From Phorcus lineatus (lineage: Eukaryota; Mollusca; Gastropoda; Trochida; Trochidae), in NCBI GenBank assembly GCA_921293015.1, contig OV121089.1:46881220-46945219 (forward strand): 64,000 nucleotides of DNA, written 5' to 3'. Below are positions 12,111 to 24,000 of the stretch, piece after piece. The notes under the pieces are model-generated. The model was not told where the DNA came from and did not search any database. It was given only the letters and a program-made list of their open reading frames with translations. The position numbers were made by a program, and so were the translations under genes. How positions within the stretch are numbered: position 1 is the first letter of the stretch; each line of letters begins with the position of its first letter.

Positions 12111-13080
12111 TAGACACTTCTTCATGGGTCAAATGTCGCCTACTACGTCCTAAATTTACCATTTCTTTTATATGAAAGTTTAGGTGTGTTGCAATCTTCT
12201 ATGGCCACAAAGCAAAAGGCCATACAGATTGCAATGAGAACCCTTTCCTTGATGATTCATGTAGATTAATATTTGCATTTGAACAATAAAACTCTTTTGA
12301 TTAACGGATAATATGGTCCTTAGTAAAATTTTCACAGTATCCTTCTTTGTAATCAAAAGATAAAATATCAAATAAAACCAGAAACTATGCTATTCCTGTA
12401 TAGAGTTCAATTTCAGCTTGTTTTCATGGAAACGGAAAATGTCTTAGCCAAACTCTGACCATAACAAAAAACACCACGTCCGTAAGTGGGGAAGTTACAT
12501 GCACATTTGCATAAAGATATGATAAGCAGTTTTGGAGTTCTGCTCTGGAAGTTATCCCTGTAGAGAGTACAAATTTAACTCCTCCATTGAAACCAAAAGG
12601 GCTCAGTTCACTTAGTGGGTTACACACACGAATATTTTCAGAAAGATATGATGAGCAATATTTCTGCTCTGCTACGGAAGTACAGCTTTCCGTACCGAGT
12701 TCTAAATTTATTGATTTCACTGTCAGAAATCCATTTTTTTAGAAGTATGAAAATATCAAAACGCATCTTTTTATTAGGTAGGGCTTAATAGTTTCAGGAA
12801 AAAAATTATGAATGATTTTTATTAGAAAAAAATATCAACTATTTCACGGAAATGACAACGTAAATCTTTCTGGATTTTTCAAAGATGAAAATGCATCTTT
12901 ACAGTAGGTGGGTAAAATTAATGCATGGTTTTTGAGTAGAAAACATGTCATTTGGTTAGTGAATAAATGTAACATAGTTGAATTTGAATAAATACAATGA
13001 AACGGTTTTGAAGTTTTGCTCTGGAGACGAAATGATTACGGACAGACTATTTTCAAAGATATCGCATATCAGTTGTATAA
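12110..13080 (+). repeat. Repeat module downstream of the ankyrin pseudogene
   Basis: It is colinear with 48160-48990: TCCTTAG.AAA, ATCCTTCTTTGTAATCA.AAGA, TTGTTTTCATGGAAA, AAACTCTGACCAT, TCTGCTCTG.AA, TATCCCTGTAG.GAGT, TTTTCAGAAAGATATGA and ATATCAGTTGTATAA. It has three to four internal sub-units of about 140-160 bp. No coding function seen. Confidence 0.82.
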
Positions 13081-13417
13081 GAAGCACACATGAAGGGGAA
13101 GATCAAAACTGATGGTGTCTGCCGTAAAATGTCAACCGTCACTGAGCCTGTATCCTCACATCAAGGATTTCATCTTCAACCTTTTCTCCCAACACCCTCT
13201 TATATTGTTATCTATATCAATCCTAAATAAGAAAACATATTTGGTACTCTTCAATAACAGAAACACATAATAAAACGTTCATTTGTAGTCGAGAGTGTTT
13301 ACGAACACTCTGTGTTGGGGAAGCTGCAAATACGAGGTTAAACATAAAGTGTTACTAAGTTCACGAAACAAAATTATACCATAGTTAATGTGATTTTATA
13401 ATAATATTTGCACTAAT

Positions 13418-14790
13418 TCAGCACTGGAATATCTGCACCTTGTCCCAGGAGAAGATCAAAAACCCTCTGCAACCAAACTTGGCGGCAATCAACAATGGAG
13501 TTTTACCATATGTGTTTCTCGCATGAAGATGACAGCTCTTTTCACGAACAAGATAATGAACAAACTCAACATTGTCTTTATAACAGACTCGATGTAAAAC
13601 AGTTTGATTGTCAATTTCAAGTACTGTAATATCTGCACCTTGACCCATAAGAAAATCAAAAACCTTCCTGCAGCCGAACGAAGCTGCATACATTTATAGA
13701 GTTCCACCATATTTGTTTCTGGCATGAATATTACATCCCTTTTCAAGAACAAGATAATGAACAAACATAGCATTGTTGTTATAACAGGCTAGATGTAAAA
13801 CAGTTTCATTGTTAGGATCAAGTACTGAAATATTGTCACTTTGTCCCAGGAGAAGATCAAAACCCTGAACAAGATATTGAACAAACTCAGCATTGTCTCC
13901 ACAACAGGCTAAATGTAAAACAGTGTCAATGCCTTGATCAACTACTGAATTATCTGAACCTTGTTCCTGGAGAAGATCAAAAACCTTCCTGCAACCAAAA
14001 TGAGCTGCAAACATCAATGGAGTTTTACCATATTTGTCTCTGGCATGAATATGAAACTCCTTTTCAAGAACAAGATATTAAACAAACCTAACGTTGTCTT
14101 TATAACAGGCTTGATGTAAAACAATCTCACTGCCATGAGCAAGTACTGAAATATCTGCACCTTATCCCAGGAGAAGATCATAAATATTCCTGCAGCTGAA
14201 CAAAGCTCCAATCACCAATGGAGTTTTACCATATGTGTTTCTGGCATCAATGTAACATCCCTTTTCACGAACAAGGTATTGAACAAACTCAGCATTGTCA
14301 GTATAACAGGCTCGATGTAAAACAGTTTCGTTACTATTATCTAGTACTGTTATATCTGCACCTTGACCGATGAGGAAATCGAAAACATTTCTGCAACCAT
14401 TTTGAGCTACACTCATCAGTGGAGTTCTTCCATTTGTGTCTCATGTGTGAATTTCGAAATCGTTGTTTTGAAGAAGCTATTTTACAAATTCAACATAGCT
14501 GGTCCTACAGGCATGATGAATTGATGAGAAATCTGTCTGGCTAATGAGGGCATCAAAAATAAATTTGTATTTTATCTTAGCTGCACTCATAAGTGTAGTT
14601 CTTTTTATGTTTGATGTAACTAGCATGAACAGATAATTCTTTTTCAAACACATCAAACTCTTCCTCTACACTTGTTCGCTGATTAATCCTATGAGATGAT
14701 GTTTCCCTATTGTCAAATTAACCATTGCTTTGTTTGCCAGGTTTACTGCGAAGATATGTAAATATTTTGTAATTTAATCTTGTATTAACG
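13418..14790 (-). pseudogene. Ankyrin-repeat pseudogene, paralog of the 51-62 kb gene
   Basis: About five 67-residue double-ankyrin units similar to those at 51.2-54.6 kb (FGCRKVFDLL, ETVLHRACYTDNAEFVQYLV, GCYIDARNTYGKTPL) are spread over at least five overlapping frames, with several stops and frameshifts. Homology continues beyond the array to about 14775, matching 54.60-54.76 kb of the intact gene (for example GCGAAGATAT.TAAATATTTT). The NTPase domain and upstream exons are absent. One unit is shortened between 13860 and 13870. Downstream (11.3-13.1 kb) and upstream (15.5-15.9 kb) flanks also match those of the intact gene. Confidence 0.93.
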
Positions 14791-15479
14791 TTACTATTGG
14801 AGAGATAATTGAAATTACTTTTATCAAACAAATTTCTAAAATGAAACAGTAGTGTATTTTACCTTCAACCTTTAGTAAAATTTTATTATGTAATATCTTA
14901 TTATTTCATTATAATATATTTCATTTTACTAAAGTTAAGTATCCATATTTTGGGTAGTTTCTTGTTATTCTACCTAATGGGTGTATGTACATATTGTTGG
15001 AGCCAGTCTTAAATAGATTGGTATGATCAACTAACAGACAGTCATGTCCCATCCTTATTTTTTCCATAAAAGTATAGGCCAGGTGCCCTTCATGGTTAAT
15101 AATTCTTTTAAATTACACAATACCGGTATTGTTAGGTTTTATGCCTTATACATATTATACAGTTTGGAGATAAATGATATCTCTTTAAGTTGTTACAGTG
15201 TATACGTTTGGCCTAGTGGTAACTATGTGGCATATACTCTATATCAGGTGGCAACTTTCTTCCCTGTGGTTGGGTGTGATGAAACTTCATGGGTGAAGTA
15301 ACATAATCGGAGTACTCGTGCTAGCACACTTGTCCATCCTTTGTCGTGAGACAGAAACTTGGCTAATTAAAAGGCAATTTCAGCAAGTCTTACATATATA
15401 ATTCATGACTTAATTTTAAAAAAACTCATATATGTTATTTGTATAACTTACACGCTTATATACTACAAAGCCTTATTTC
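14791..15479. other. No gene seen between pseudogene and its promoter-like block
   Basis: AT-rich; no counterpart of the upstream coding exons of the intact gene was found here, so they were probably deleted. An 85-residue plus frame at 15044-15301 is unrecognised. Confidence 0.5.
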
Positions 15480-15860
15480 ATGCCATGTGCAAAATCAATT
15501 TGTAGCAAACATTTTTAATTTTTTATAATGATGTTTTTTGCTTTGGCGTTAGAATGATCCGTGCGCTGTCTAATTGATTTCGGAAATGTATACACTTTTG
15601 GTCATCATTCTAAAGTATTGTTCTTGCCTTGTTTCAAACTAAATTTAAGTCCCGAACATAAATCAATATATTTCAAAACGGATATAGTCATTAATTTTAT
15701 AAAAGGTACTTACAGCTCTATGCTTGGCTATATTTGGAGGTATTGGATAGTCTTCTTAGTCGTCATGTTAACATAAGGAACCAGTCCTGTGAAGAAAACA
15801 TCTTAGTTATAAGAACCCAATGAGTTTCAATGTCACATGCATATATTCGTTGACCTCAAG
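15480..15860 (-). repeat. Paralogous promoter/first-exon block (empty Tc1 site)
   Basis: It matches 62160-62304 joined to 63798-63990. Conserved features on the minus strand include an ATGACGACTAAGAAGACTAT stretch (compare ATGGCGACGAGGAAGACTAT) and the GTAAGT splice-donor-like site at 15713-15708. The Tc1 element is absent. It lies upstream of the ankyrin pseudogene just as its partner lies upstream of the intact gene. Confidence 0.75.
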
Positions 15861-15984
15861 CATTGGGTGAAAAGTTCACCAATTGAAACGACATACTAAG
15901 ATTACAGAATATACAATTACAATTAACGATTGTGAACAATTATTCATATTGAAACAAAACCCGTTATGTCGAGAGAAATGTGTC

Positions 15985-16215
15985 TTTTAGATAGTGAACA
16001 AATGTAACAGTCTTATATTTGGGATCACATTATCTGCAATAGCACAAATTCGTGACTTTGTTTCGTTGTTTCGAACCTACACCCTGCTCAGCACCAGCAG
16101 CCACACCACCATTATTAACCATACCAACTCGCCTATTTCGTATTGACAAGAATCAACGTCCAACAAGCGGTAGATAAGTCGTTGTTACATTCAATACGAC
16201 CCTTATATACAGCTG
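15985..16215 (+). repeat. Diverged third copy of the 0.35/5.1-kb block
   Basis: It contains TTTTAGATAGTGAACAAATG, TATATTTGGGATCA, a CACCAGCAGCC...ACCATACC stretch and CCAACAAGCG, in the same order as 5215-5450. No gene seen. Confidence 0.6.
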
Positions 16216-16400
16216 CATATCAAAAGTTTGTTCACTTACCACTGAATCGTAGTGCAAATATCATGTAATTTGATCACCCACTGTCCATTTGTGAAATAGC
16301 CATTCTTGAACTCATTTTGGGATCCTCTGGTCTCTCGTGTAAAAATTCGAATTTTGGCATATTGATAAAGACAGAAGGGGTCCCATTTTCGAAATTTCGA
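16215..16400 (+). repeat. Dispersed repeat with inverted partner at 26.8 kb
   Basis: The reverse complement of 26820-27045 matches here (AAAAGTTTGTTCACTTAC, GCAAATATCATGTAATTTG, GGAATTTTGGCAT, AAGGGGTC..ATTTTCGAAA). A shorter direct copy is at 44095-44160. No gene. Confidence 0.75.
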
Positions 16401-17130
16401 TTTCGTTAAATGTCAAATAAAATGTATCGACTATCTGAGATCAAAACCAGCATAATCATTTTGACTTTGAGCTAAGGAACAAACGTGACTTATTTTTAAA
16501 GAACTTGATACCTTGATACCTCATTCTTAATTGTCACTGTTTACCATCATATATATGTAACTGCCTCAAACCCATCATCATTGCTTAACAACGGCACAAG
16601 CAACTGTATCCAAATGTCGCATTCTTAGATTTAAGAAGATGTCAATAATATATATTTTTATCTAATCTAACTTTTAAATCTCAGTTAAAGAATTTATTCA
16701 TTAAATCATTTTGCAAGATTTCCATTATGCCATTTTCAAAGTTCATATGAAAACATCAGTTCATAGATGCACTTGATCCTGCAATTCATATAAATATTGA
16801 TTCCATGCAAACATATTAACTGACCTGATTTCGCCAAACATAATGCATTTTCTCCTATTTACTGTCAGTGTTTTAAGTAGGTGTTTTCGAATAGTACATG
16901 ACAGTAAGAGTCTATAAATTTGATTTTGACAAGATGGTGATAAATATGAAGATATCGTGCGTCATAATGTCAAGTATGAGAATATAAAAAGAACATATCT
17001 AACATTTGCAAAGTACAGCTGCATATATACGTGCCACTTTTGAACAGGATATATCAAGATTAACACTTATATCAATTTATCATATATTTGCTTTTATATA
17101 CAGTGATTTTGCATGTTAGATAGACCCTAC
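16401..17130. other. No gene seen
   Basis: AT-rich sequence without recognised coding capacity or repeat partner. Confidence 0.5.
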
Positions 17131-17137
17131 ACCAAAC

Positions 17138-17224
17138 AACCTGCATCAGCCTGTCGTCAAGGGCAACAACCTGTATCAGCCCGTCGTCAAGGGCAAAAAC
17201 CTTTAACAGCCCGTAGACAAGGGA
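17138..17224 (+). repeat. 30-bp minisatellite, three copies
   Basis: Three units start at 17138, 17168 and 17198, each AACCTG(C/T)ATCAGCC(T/C)GTCG plus TCAAGGGCAA; the third is more diverged. A frame reads N-L-H/Y-Q-P-V-V-K-G-N/K per unit but is stopped in the third, so coding is unlikely. Confidence 0.85.
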
Positions 17225-17279
17225 CTTGAACCCTGAGAAGCGAAACATTTATAGGAGACACGTGAAATTGAGAGTTATC

Positions 17280-18225
17280 TCCCTTTACAGCTGACAGACG
17301 CCATGACCGACAACGCTGACAAGTTGCTCGTCGATCTCGCTGCTTGCCTGAGCGAATGAGACCATTTTCTGGAGTCCGAAAACATACTTGCTGATGTTTC
17401 TAACCCTCTTCCCGAAGTATGTCTTGATCCTAACTTGAATTGCTTGATGACGATCTCGATACGGCTGCATTTATTAATTGTTAGCTCAGGTTAGAATTTC
17501 CATGTTATCTATTTCATGATCGTGCTTCAGCCTAATGACACGATAACAGCACAACCACAACACGACCGATAAATTGTCCCTCTTGCAATCGTACTTTTAT
17601 CGTACTCATATTAAATTAACCCTTATAGTGCTAAACTTTAGAACACGGAGTCACACGATAACTGTAACATCAGGACACAATCGTTTCACGATATTGGATC
17701 GAACTTAATAAGATGGTCAGCGAGGAAGACGAGCAAATCGCCACGTTATCGCCGATAATTCTCTACCCTTGCATACCGACTGTTTTGTTCAGCTGTAGCT
17801 CCGTCATTAAATCCTACACAAGCTATCCTCGCGCTTCCAGGAGATTCCCCTAACGGCTAAATATTGCAACATAAACTTCAATGCAATATTTCAGCAAATG
17901 AAATAGCTGCATGCTAGAAAGCATATTAGTAGTGTGCAAAGTGCATATTCGATGTAATATAGTTGTATACTTTTGAGTTTATTATTTTGAATGATAACAA
18001 TTAATGAACTAGAATTCGAGTTTGTGTTGATTGTGTTCTGACCGTGTTAGAATCGTGATCTTTCGTGCAATGATTGTACCCTCATCATGAACCTCACGCA
18101 AAGAAACCGTTTTCACATAACAGACAGTAAAAACCCCAATACGATATCAGTACGATCGAATCGTAATATTACCGCAGTGGAATCGTGCGTAGTGTGAGTT
18201 GGGGTTCATTATTATCTTCCCCTTT
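17280..18225. other. Unassigned block, possible Harbinger-related remnant
   Basis: A minus frame of 61 residues (17470-17285) ends KMVSFAQASSEIDEQLVSVVG, weakly reminiscent of the pre-transposase segment EMVPIAGLFYETEQELQKVG at 7.6 kb. Near 18175 CGCAGTGGAATCGT recurs, as near 8009 beside the Harbinger relic. A short plus frame from 17713 (MVSEEDEQIATLSP) is not recognised. The relation is a guess. Confidence 0.25.
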
Positions 18226-18349
18226 AATTTGTAGAGTGTTTCAGAGAGTAATCAGAATTATTAATTTACTGAAGAGTGTCTCTCCTTCAAAACTCAAGAA
18301 TTTAGATACTCCTCTCGCGAGTGTCAGCCTAAAAACCTTCACTTAGTAA

Positions 18350-18860
18350 TAAGTACATATAGAGAGTACTAAACGACTTCCCATTTGATAACATTTGTAT
18401 GAGTTATTTCGCCCGTAAGATATCCATACTGTGACAGACAATTTAAGTAATTACAGATCTTAGGATAGGGTTCGGTTCATTGTCAGGATCAGTAATACAA
18501 CTGTACCGGAAGTTCTCCGGATTTGAAATACTGCTAGGATTTTAAATGTTTTGCTGCGGTCAAAATGTGCTTGCTGTGGATTTTAAAAGGGCCAAGAAAT
18601 TTTGTAAATATTTCATTGTGCCTAATGTGTAATTGTTTGTGCAAATTTGCAATCTGTTACATTAAAAAAATTAGAATGTATTGAATACTAAAACTATATT
18701 CAAATAAAAAAATGAAAAACGCAGACATCGCCATAAGTGCTGCGGCTGCGCTAAAATTGTGACGTCACTCAGTAACATTGTAGATTTATAACATTGTAGA
18801 TTTATCAACGGCGGTATCTTCAACGGGTGAGTAATAAATAACCGTTTTTGTCATTAGGAC
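18350..18860 (+). repeat. Diverged copy of the 1.9-2.5 kb block
   Basis: Two segments matching 2205-2270 and 2050-2110/2440-2465, rearranged relative to the first copy. It keeps one TGACGTCA (18760) and the TTCAACGGGTGAGTAATAA end. A 19-bp motif ATTGTAGATTTAT is repeated at 18778-18808. Confidence 0.55.
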
Positions 18861-19689
18861 AACAAGTCGAGTAAATGATTTGCGGGTGACACGAGACAGC
18901 TTTACAATTCATATCTACTTACGTTCTAGCGCATGCTCAGGTTTTCTTCGAGAACCCTCTAAAAAGCAAAAACTGAAAAGACCCTAGAAATTCAAATAAA
19001 CGTTACCTAGAATTAAATATGTTATTTATCGGTTTTATGACATTAAAGATGTGAGATGTTTACTGATTATTTGATTTGCTATATTTAATACAACATCAAA
19101 TAACGAATGACTATTAGTAAATAAAGGTTTAACCAACACTTAACAGGTGGAACATGTTACTCTGTCCACTTATCTGTCATGTGATGTGATTTGAAGATTA
19201 CACCCACAGTAGATCACGGAGGAAAGTCATATACACGTAAACTTAAGTGGGTGATTTACATTGCAGTAATATATATGAAATATCGTATGACAATATTTTG
19301 AATTGATATTACAAATATAGACATAAAGTCATATTACAAACTAGAATATATATATATATATATTTACTCTTAAACCACTGCAACCGATCGGAAACACCAG
19401 TGTATCAAGAAGTAACTTAGATGGAGGACAGATGTGTAGAAGTACATGTATGTTGACCGTGACCTTTCACCTTCTCGTAATTTAACCAATCACTGGTACT
19501 CGTGCATATCACCATTGTCACGAGTGTTGAAAGTGAGGGACCCCCTGAAAAATGTTTTGCAAAATTGTTAATAGAAAGCATTTCAAAACTTAACACCATT
19601 GTTGTTGCAACGGAGATGGTTTCATATATAATAGTATCATCAGCTTTTTTACTGAAAATATACTGAACACTTTTCAGGGTCTTTCGGAA
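18861..19689. other. No gene seen
   Basis: AT-rich sequence with a TA dinucleotide run near 19347-19365. Confidence 0.5.
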
Positions 19690-19845
19690 TAATTGCTAAA
19701 AACGGTGGGGGCTTCGGATCAAGAGGTTGGTGGTTCGAATCCCGCCAGGGCCTCGGCAACTTTGTCTGCAGTAGAGAACTGTTCTACACGCAGCCAACAC
19801 GCAGTCAGGTTTTAAGTGCAATGCTACACTGTTGTCACAAAAATA
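19690..19845 (+). mobile_element. tRNA-derived SINE head relic
   Basis: TGGTTCGAATCCCGCCA (19730-19746) is an exact B box with T-stem, preceded by GGGGCTTCGGATCAAGAGG and followed by a SINE-like body (GCAGTAGAGAACTGTTCTACACGC). No good A box and no cloverleaf, so this is not a tRNA gene. The 3' end is undefined. Confidence 0.5.
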
Positions 19846-20639
19846 TAAGATGTGATGTTTTGTATGTCATTTCAAAAGTTGTCCATGTCTTTCCATCCTA
19901 GATGCTTTTAGACCTTAATCACGCGACGCCATTTTATAACGAGAAAGAGGCTAGTAACACAAACAGAGCTATCGACATAGCGAGGGGCGAGGTATCGTTG
20001 TCTACAGCAGTGACGCAGTGCAATAACGATAACAGAAGCAGTGGATCATAAAATCAAATAATTTCAAGTGTTAAGGCAATGTGGTATTGGGTAAAAGACC
20101 GAGGTTCGGGCAGTATTCTGACTAAACTATAAATATAAAATATACATTTATAAAAATATTAAATGAATTATTACCTGCAAACGAAACTATCAAATATAAG
20201 TAGTACATTTTTCATCAACATGAGTTTGAACATTAACCGAAAATAATGATTGAAGTAGTACAATATATATGTGGCCCGAGGTCGGACAGTTTTTAGCTAA
20301 CTTTTTGACCGTAAGCAATACTGGTTTAATCATTTATCAAAAAATGCAAAACACAGTCTATCCTATGGTATTACCAGGTATTAGTTAAGAAACTTTTGGT
20401 GTCGTTAGAATGTAAGGCATGAAGCCTTCACGCAAATATAGATTAACTAACTGTTTTGAAAAATAATCATCTGTGGTGGTTGTTTATACCATTGTTTTCT
20501 GAGCTTGTCGGACAATTTGAAATATTTGAGTTTCTTAGAAGGAAAATTCAGACCTTCGTACATGTAGGTATTGTTTGAGATTCGATCGTAGAAACGTGTT
20601 TGAAAAACTATCCAAATTGTTAAAACCGAGACCATTTTT

Positions 20640-21075
20640 ACGTTTTTTTAAAATCTCGATATTTACATTTTTAATACTTATATACTTATAAAATTAAATC
20701 GAATGTATCAAATGTTTTTAAAAGTGTTGCGCCGGTGCCAGAGAAACATTTTAATTTAAGCCTTGAAAAAAAGAAGAAAAGAAGATACAGCGAATTTACA
20801 GTGATCTTGAGCTTGAAGAGATACCTTTAACTACTAACAAATCGTCCACTTTGGTTTTAAACAATATTTTAACAAAACTGGTTTTTATTGACAAACAGCG
20901 ATGGAAAGACAGCGTCCAGTCCACGCCAAAGCTAATAAAGCAAAGATATATGTATTTTTAAAATCTCGATATTTACATTTGTAATACTTTAGAAAAAATG
21001 AAATTGAATGTTTCGTGCAGGTATTTAAAAGTGTTGCACCGGTGCCAGAGAAACATCTAATTTAAACCTTGAAAG
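20640..21075 (+). repeat. Local direct repeat of ~115 bp, two copies
   Basis: 20645-20765 and 20957-21075 share TTTAAAATCTCGATATTTACATTT, TTAAAAGTGTTGC.CCGGTGCCAGAGAAACAT and a CCTTGAAA end. The spacer between them is unrelated. No gene seen. Confidence 0.85.
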
Positions 21076-24000
21076 TGCAAATATCTAACAAGGTTTTCTG
21101 AATATTTTTAGATGTTTTGGCGCTTTCGGTATTGTTTAATAGATTTAAAGTCTATGAAAATGTACATCAATGATATGAAAATATTTTATATTATTTATTT
21201 TCTTCGTTTGTTCATTCTACCTCCCCCGCGAAGGTTTTTTAAAATGTTAGAAGTTATCCTCAATAGTCTTTAAAAGGATATAACTAAAAAGAGTTGATAA
21301 AAAGGAAACTTTTAAAGGAAACGAGATAAAATAATTCTTGTAATCTTTAGCTTAATTTAGCAAGTTAATTGGACGACCGTTAGAATGGGCCGGCTAAGTT
21401 TGACCGATATCGTTTTCATCTTAAGTTAATAAAAAATAATTTTCAAATTCTCACTTTTTAGTCAGATTGTTGGGAAAGCTGTAAATCCGTAAGTTAATAT
21501 AGTTAGTCGTCAAGTCTTCATCAAAGTACGAGACCTCAGGCAAATATACAGTACTTTACAATATACGATAGATAGACAATTGATTACATTTTACCGTAAA
21601 TTTAAATACCATACTTTGTTATATGTAGTTTCAATGAGATTGTTCTGTAGATTTCTGCTTTCAGAATGTTTTGAAATATAGTCAACAAGGCATAATGTAT
21701 ACATACTATTAAAAGGACATCTGTGTATTTTCAAGTGACACGAATAGTTTATATTCAGACACTTGTGTATTTGTTCAGGATTTTTGTTGTAAAACGTTTG
21801 AGATTGGAAGGTGACCTACGTATTGAAACGTCGAACGAATTAATCCTATTCGGAAGCACCCTTTGAAAACCCACCAATGTAGTGCATCACAATACGCCGT
21901 CCGAATCCGTGGAAACCGAAATGAAATGGACAGATTTAAAAAAGTTGCACAGTGGCAGGAGCGAATGGGCTGCCCGAAGTGCACGTGTTAAGAACATACA
22001 TTCTTACCCAAGCGGACACAAATATGCCAGGTATTAAGTTTTCATATTTATAATGGGATATACATTTTTCTTAAGATAACTCGAGATCTGATTGGCCGAG
22101 AGAACTATTTCTATTCATTAGTTCAGTGAGTCTAGCGTACACGTGTCAAAGAGACTTTAAAAACCCCATTGTTTTTAATTTCGTATTGAATAATATGAAA
22201 CGTAAACTGTTCTATATGTGGTTTGTTTTGCTATTTCGTTCTTTTAGGATAGTCTTGCTAAATATATGATCCACAAACCTGTAATGGATTGCTTAGACTA
22301 CATTTAACTCCGCCATGACAAAATGTTGTTTATCGCGCATGAGCACAATGACCCAGTTCACTTGAAACTCGCCTTCATGAAGTTATTTAAAAAGGTACTG
22401 CAAATATTCTTAGATTTGACTTGGGTAAGAAAATTAATAACCCTCTCGAAGTTCGGAATTACGACTTATCTGTCCCTCGTGAATTACTGTAATAAATTCC
22501 TCGTTAAACCTCGGAATTTATAACAATAGTCCACTCATGACAGATAAACCGTTATTCCTTTCACCTTGTTGATTATTCTTATCGTTCGTGTCTCGTGTAC
22601 GAATTTTATGATAGAACGCTCAGTCGGAGCATCCTTAATACTACACACTTCATTTTAGGACCACATACCCTCTATACGTTTCAATTTACTACCGTAGTTA
22701 CCGAGTTGTTACATGAATTATACGGACAATTTGTCCGCGAAGTCCTTGGCCTCTTCGCACAGGGGCCTCATGAACAAACCGACCATGTCCTCCCCGATAC
22801 AACTCTGAAACTATAGTAGTATCAATTACTAACACCTTCTTTGATGTGAAAAACACGACGTATCGGAGTAGTTGCTGACTCTTTCATTATATTATCATTA
22901 TATGTGTAAAGAGAGGAATAACATAATAACATGCATATATGACATACGACGACACTCAGTGAGTTTTTTAGTCACATATACCAGACTTTATCTATGGTAT
23001 CATTTCATGATGACTGCTTGAAAATGGAGTTATTTGTAAGTTAGTTGGTTTAGTTTAGTAAGTAGTAAAATTTTGGAAACTTGTCAAAGCAGTCACAAAT
23101 TCATTTAGGCGTTTAATGTATTTGATAGGTTATACACGTGTAGCTAGAAGTCATTTAAATTGAATTAGTAATTTTGCCCTCTGTATATATTCATGTCAGG
23201 CTGTTACCGATTAAACATTGGAAAATATCAATTATCATATATTGCCATTACAGTTGATGTAACTAAGACCCTCGTGTTTCGCTGAAACTTCAAAGTTATG
23301 GAAAAAATCATTACCCACTCTTCACCACTCTTTTACGACCCACAAGACCACCCTCCCACTTTGCCGGACCCTCTTTAAAACAGTTTATATGCATTTATTT
23401 TTAAGTGCACTGGACCGAGATTTTTGAAGCTCTGTAAATTTTAGTTTATTGAGAACTTTTGAGAGGGACATTCACTACTTGTTACTCAAACTGTCATTGT
23501 TACCTAGAGTTAACTTTTTCTAGGTAGAAACAATATAACGATGAAAGGGTTTTTGACCCTGTACATAATTCGACACAACGACTGCTATGTTCTGCACATC
23601 ATTCTGTAAGTAACAAGTAATGTTTTTACATATCTTAATGGCGTTACAAGATGATACATGCATGGAAATAGTAGAGTGAATTTTAATCTTGGCAATTGAC
23701 CTCCGTAACATGACTACCTGAAAATAACACCTAAGTTGGCTTTCTGCGACTGAAATGAAAACATTTCCGTTAAATTTGATAAAGAGCACGGAAAATTTTA
23801 AAGTGAATTGGAAAATCTGTTCAGTCATGAAGTTACAATTTCCAACTGATTGAGTGCGCTGATTAATTAAACCTAGTTTTTTAAACTTACCTAAAACAGA
23901 CTGCACATGTACATCTAGAAGGATTGTTGATTGTTTGATGCACAGTTCATGACATTGTAATAAAGCTATTATAATTAATTTGTTCAAGATGATCAATAAA

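Noticed and set aside
19730-19746. tRNA gene
   Set aside because: A perfect B box but no A box, acceptor stem or cloverleaf; fits a SINE head.
23520-23996. 158-residue minus open frame
   Set aside because: No recognisable domain, AT-driven composition and no supporting splice or repeat context; most likely chance.
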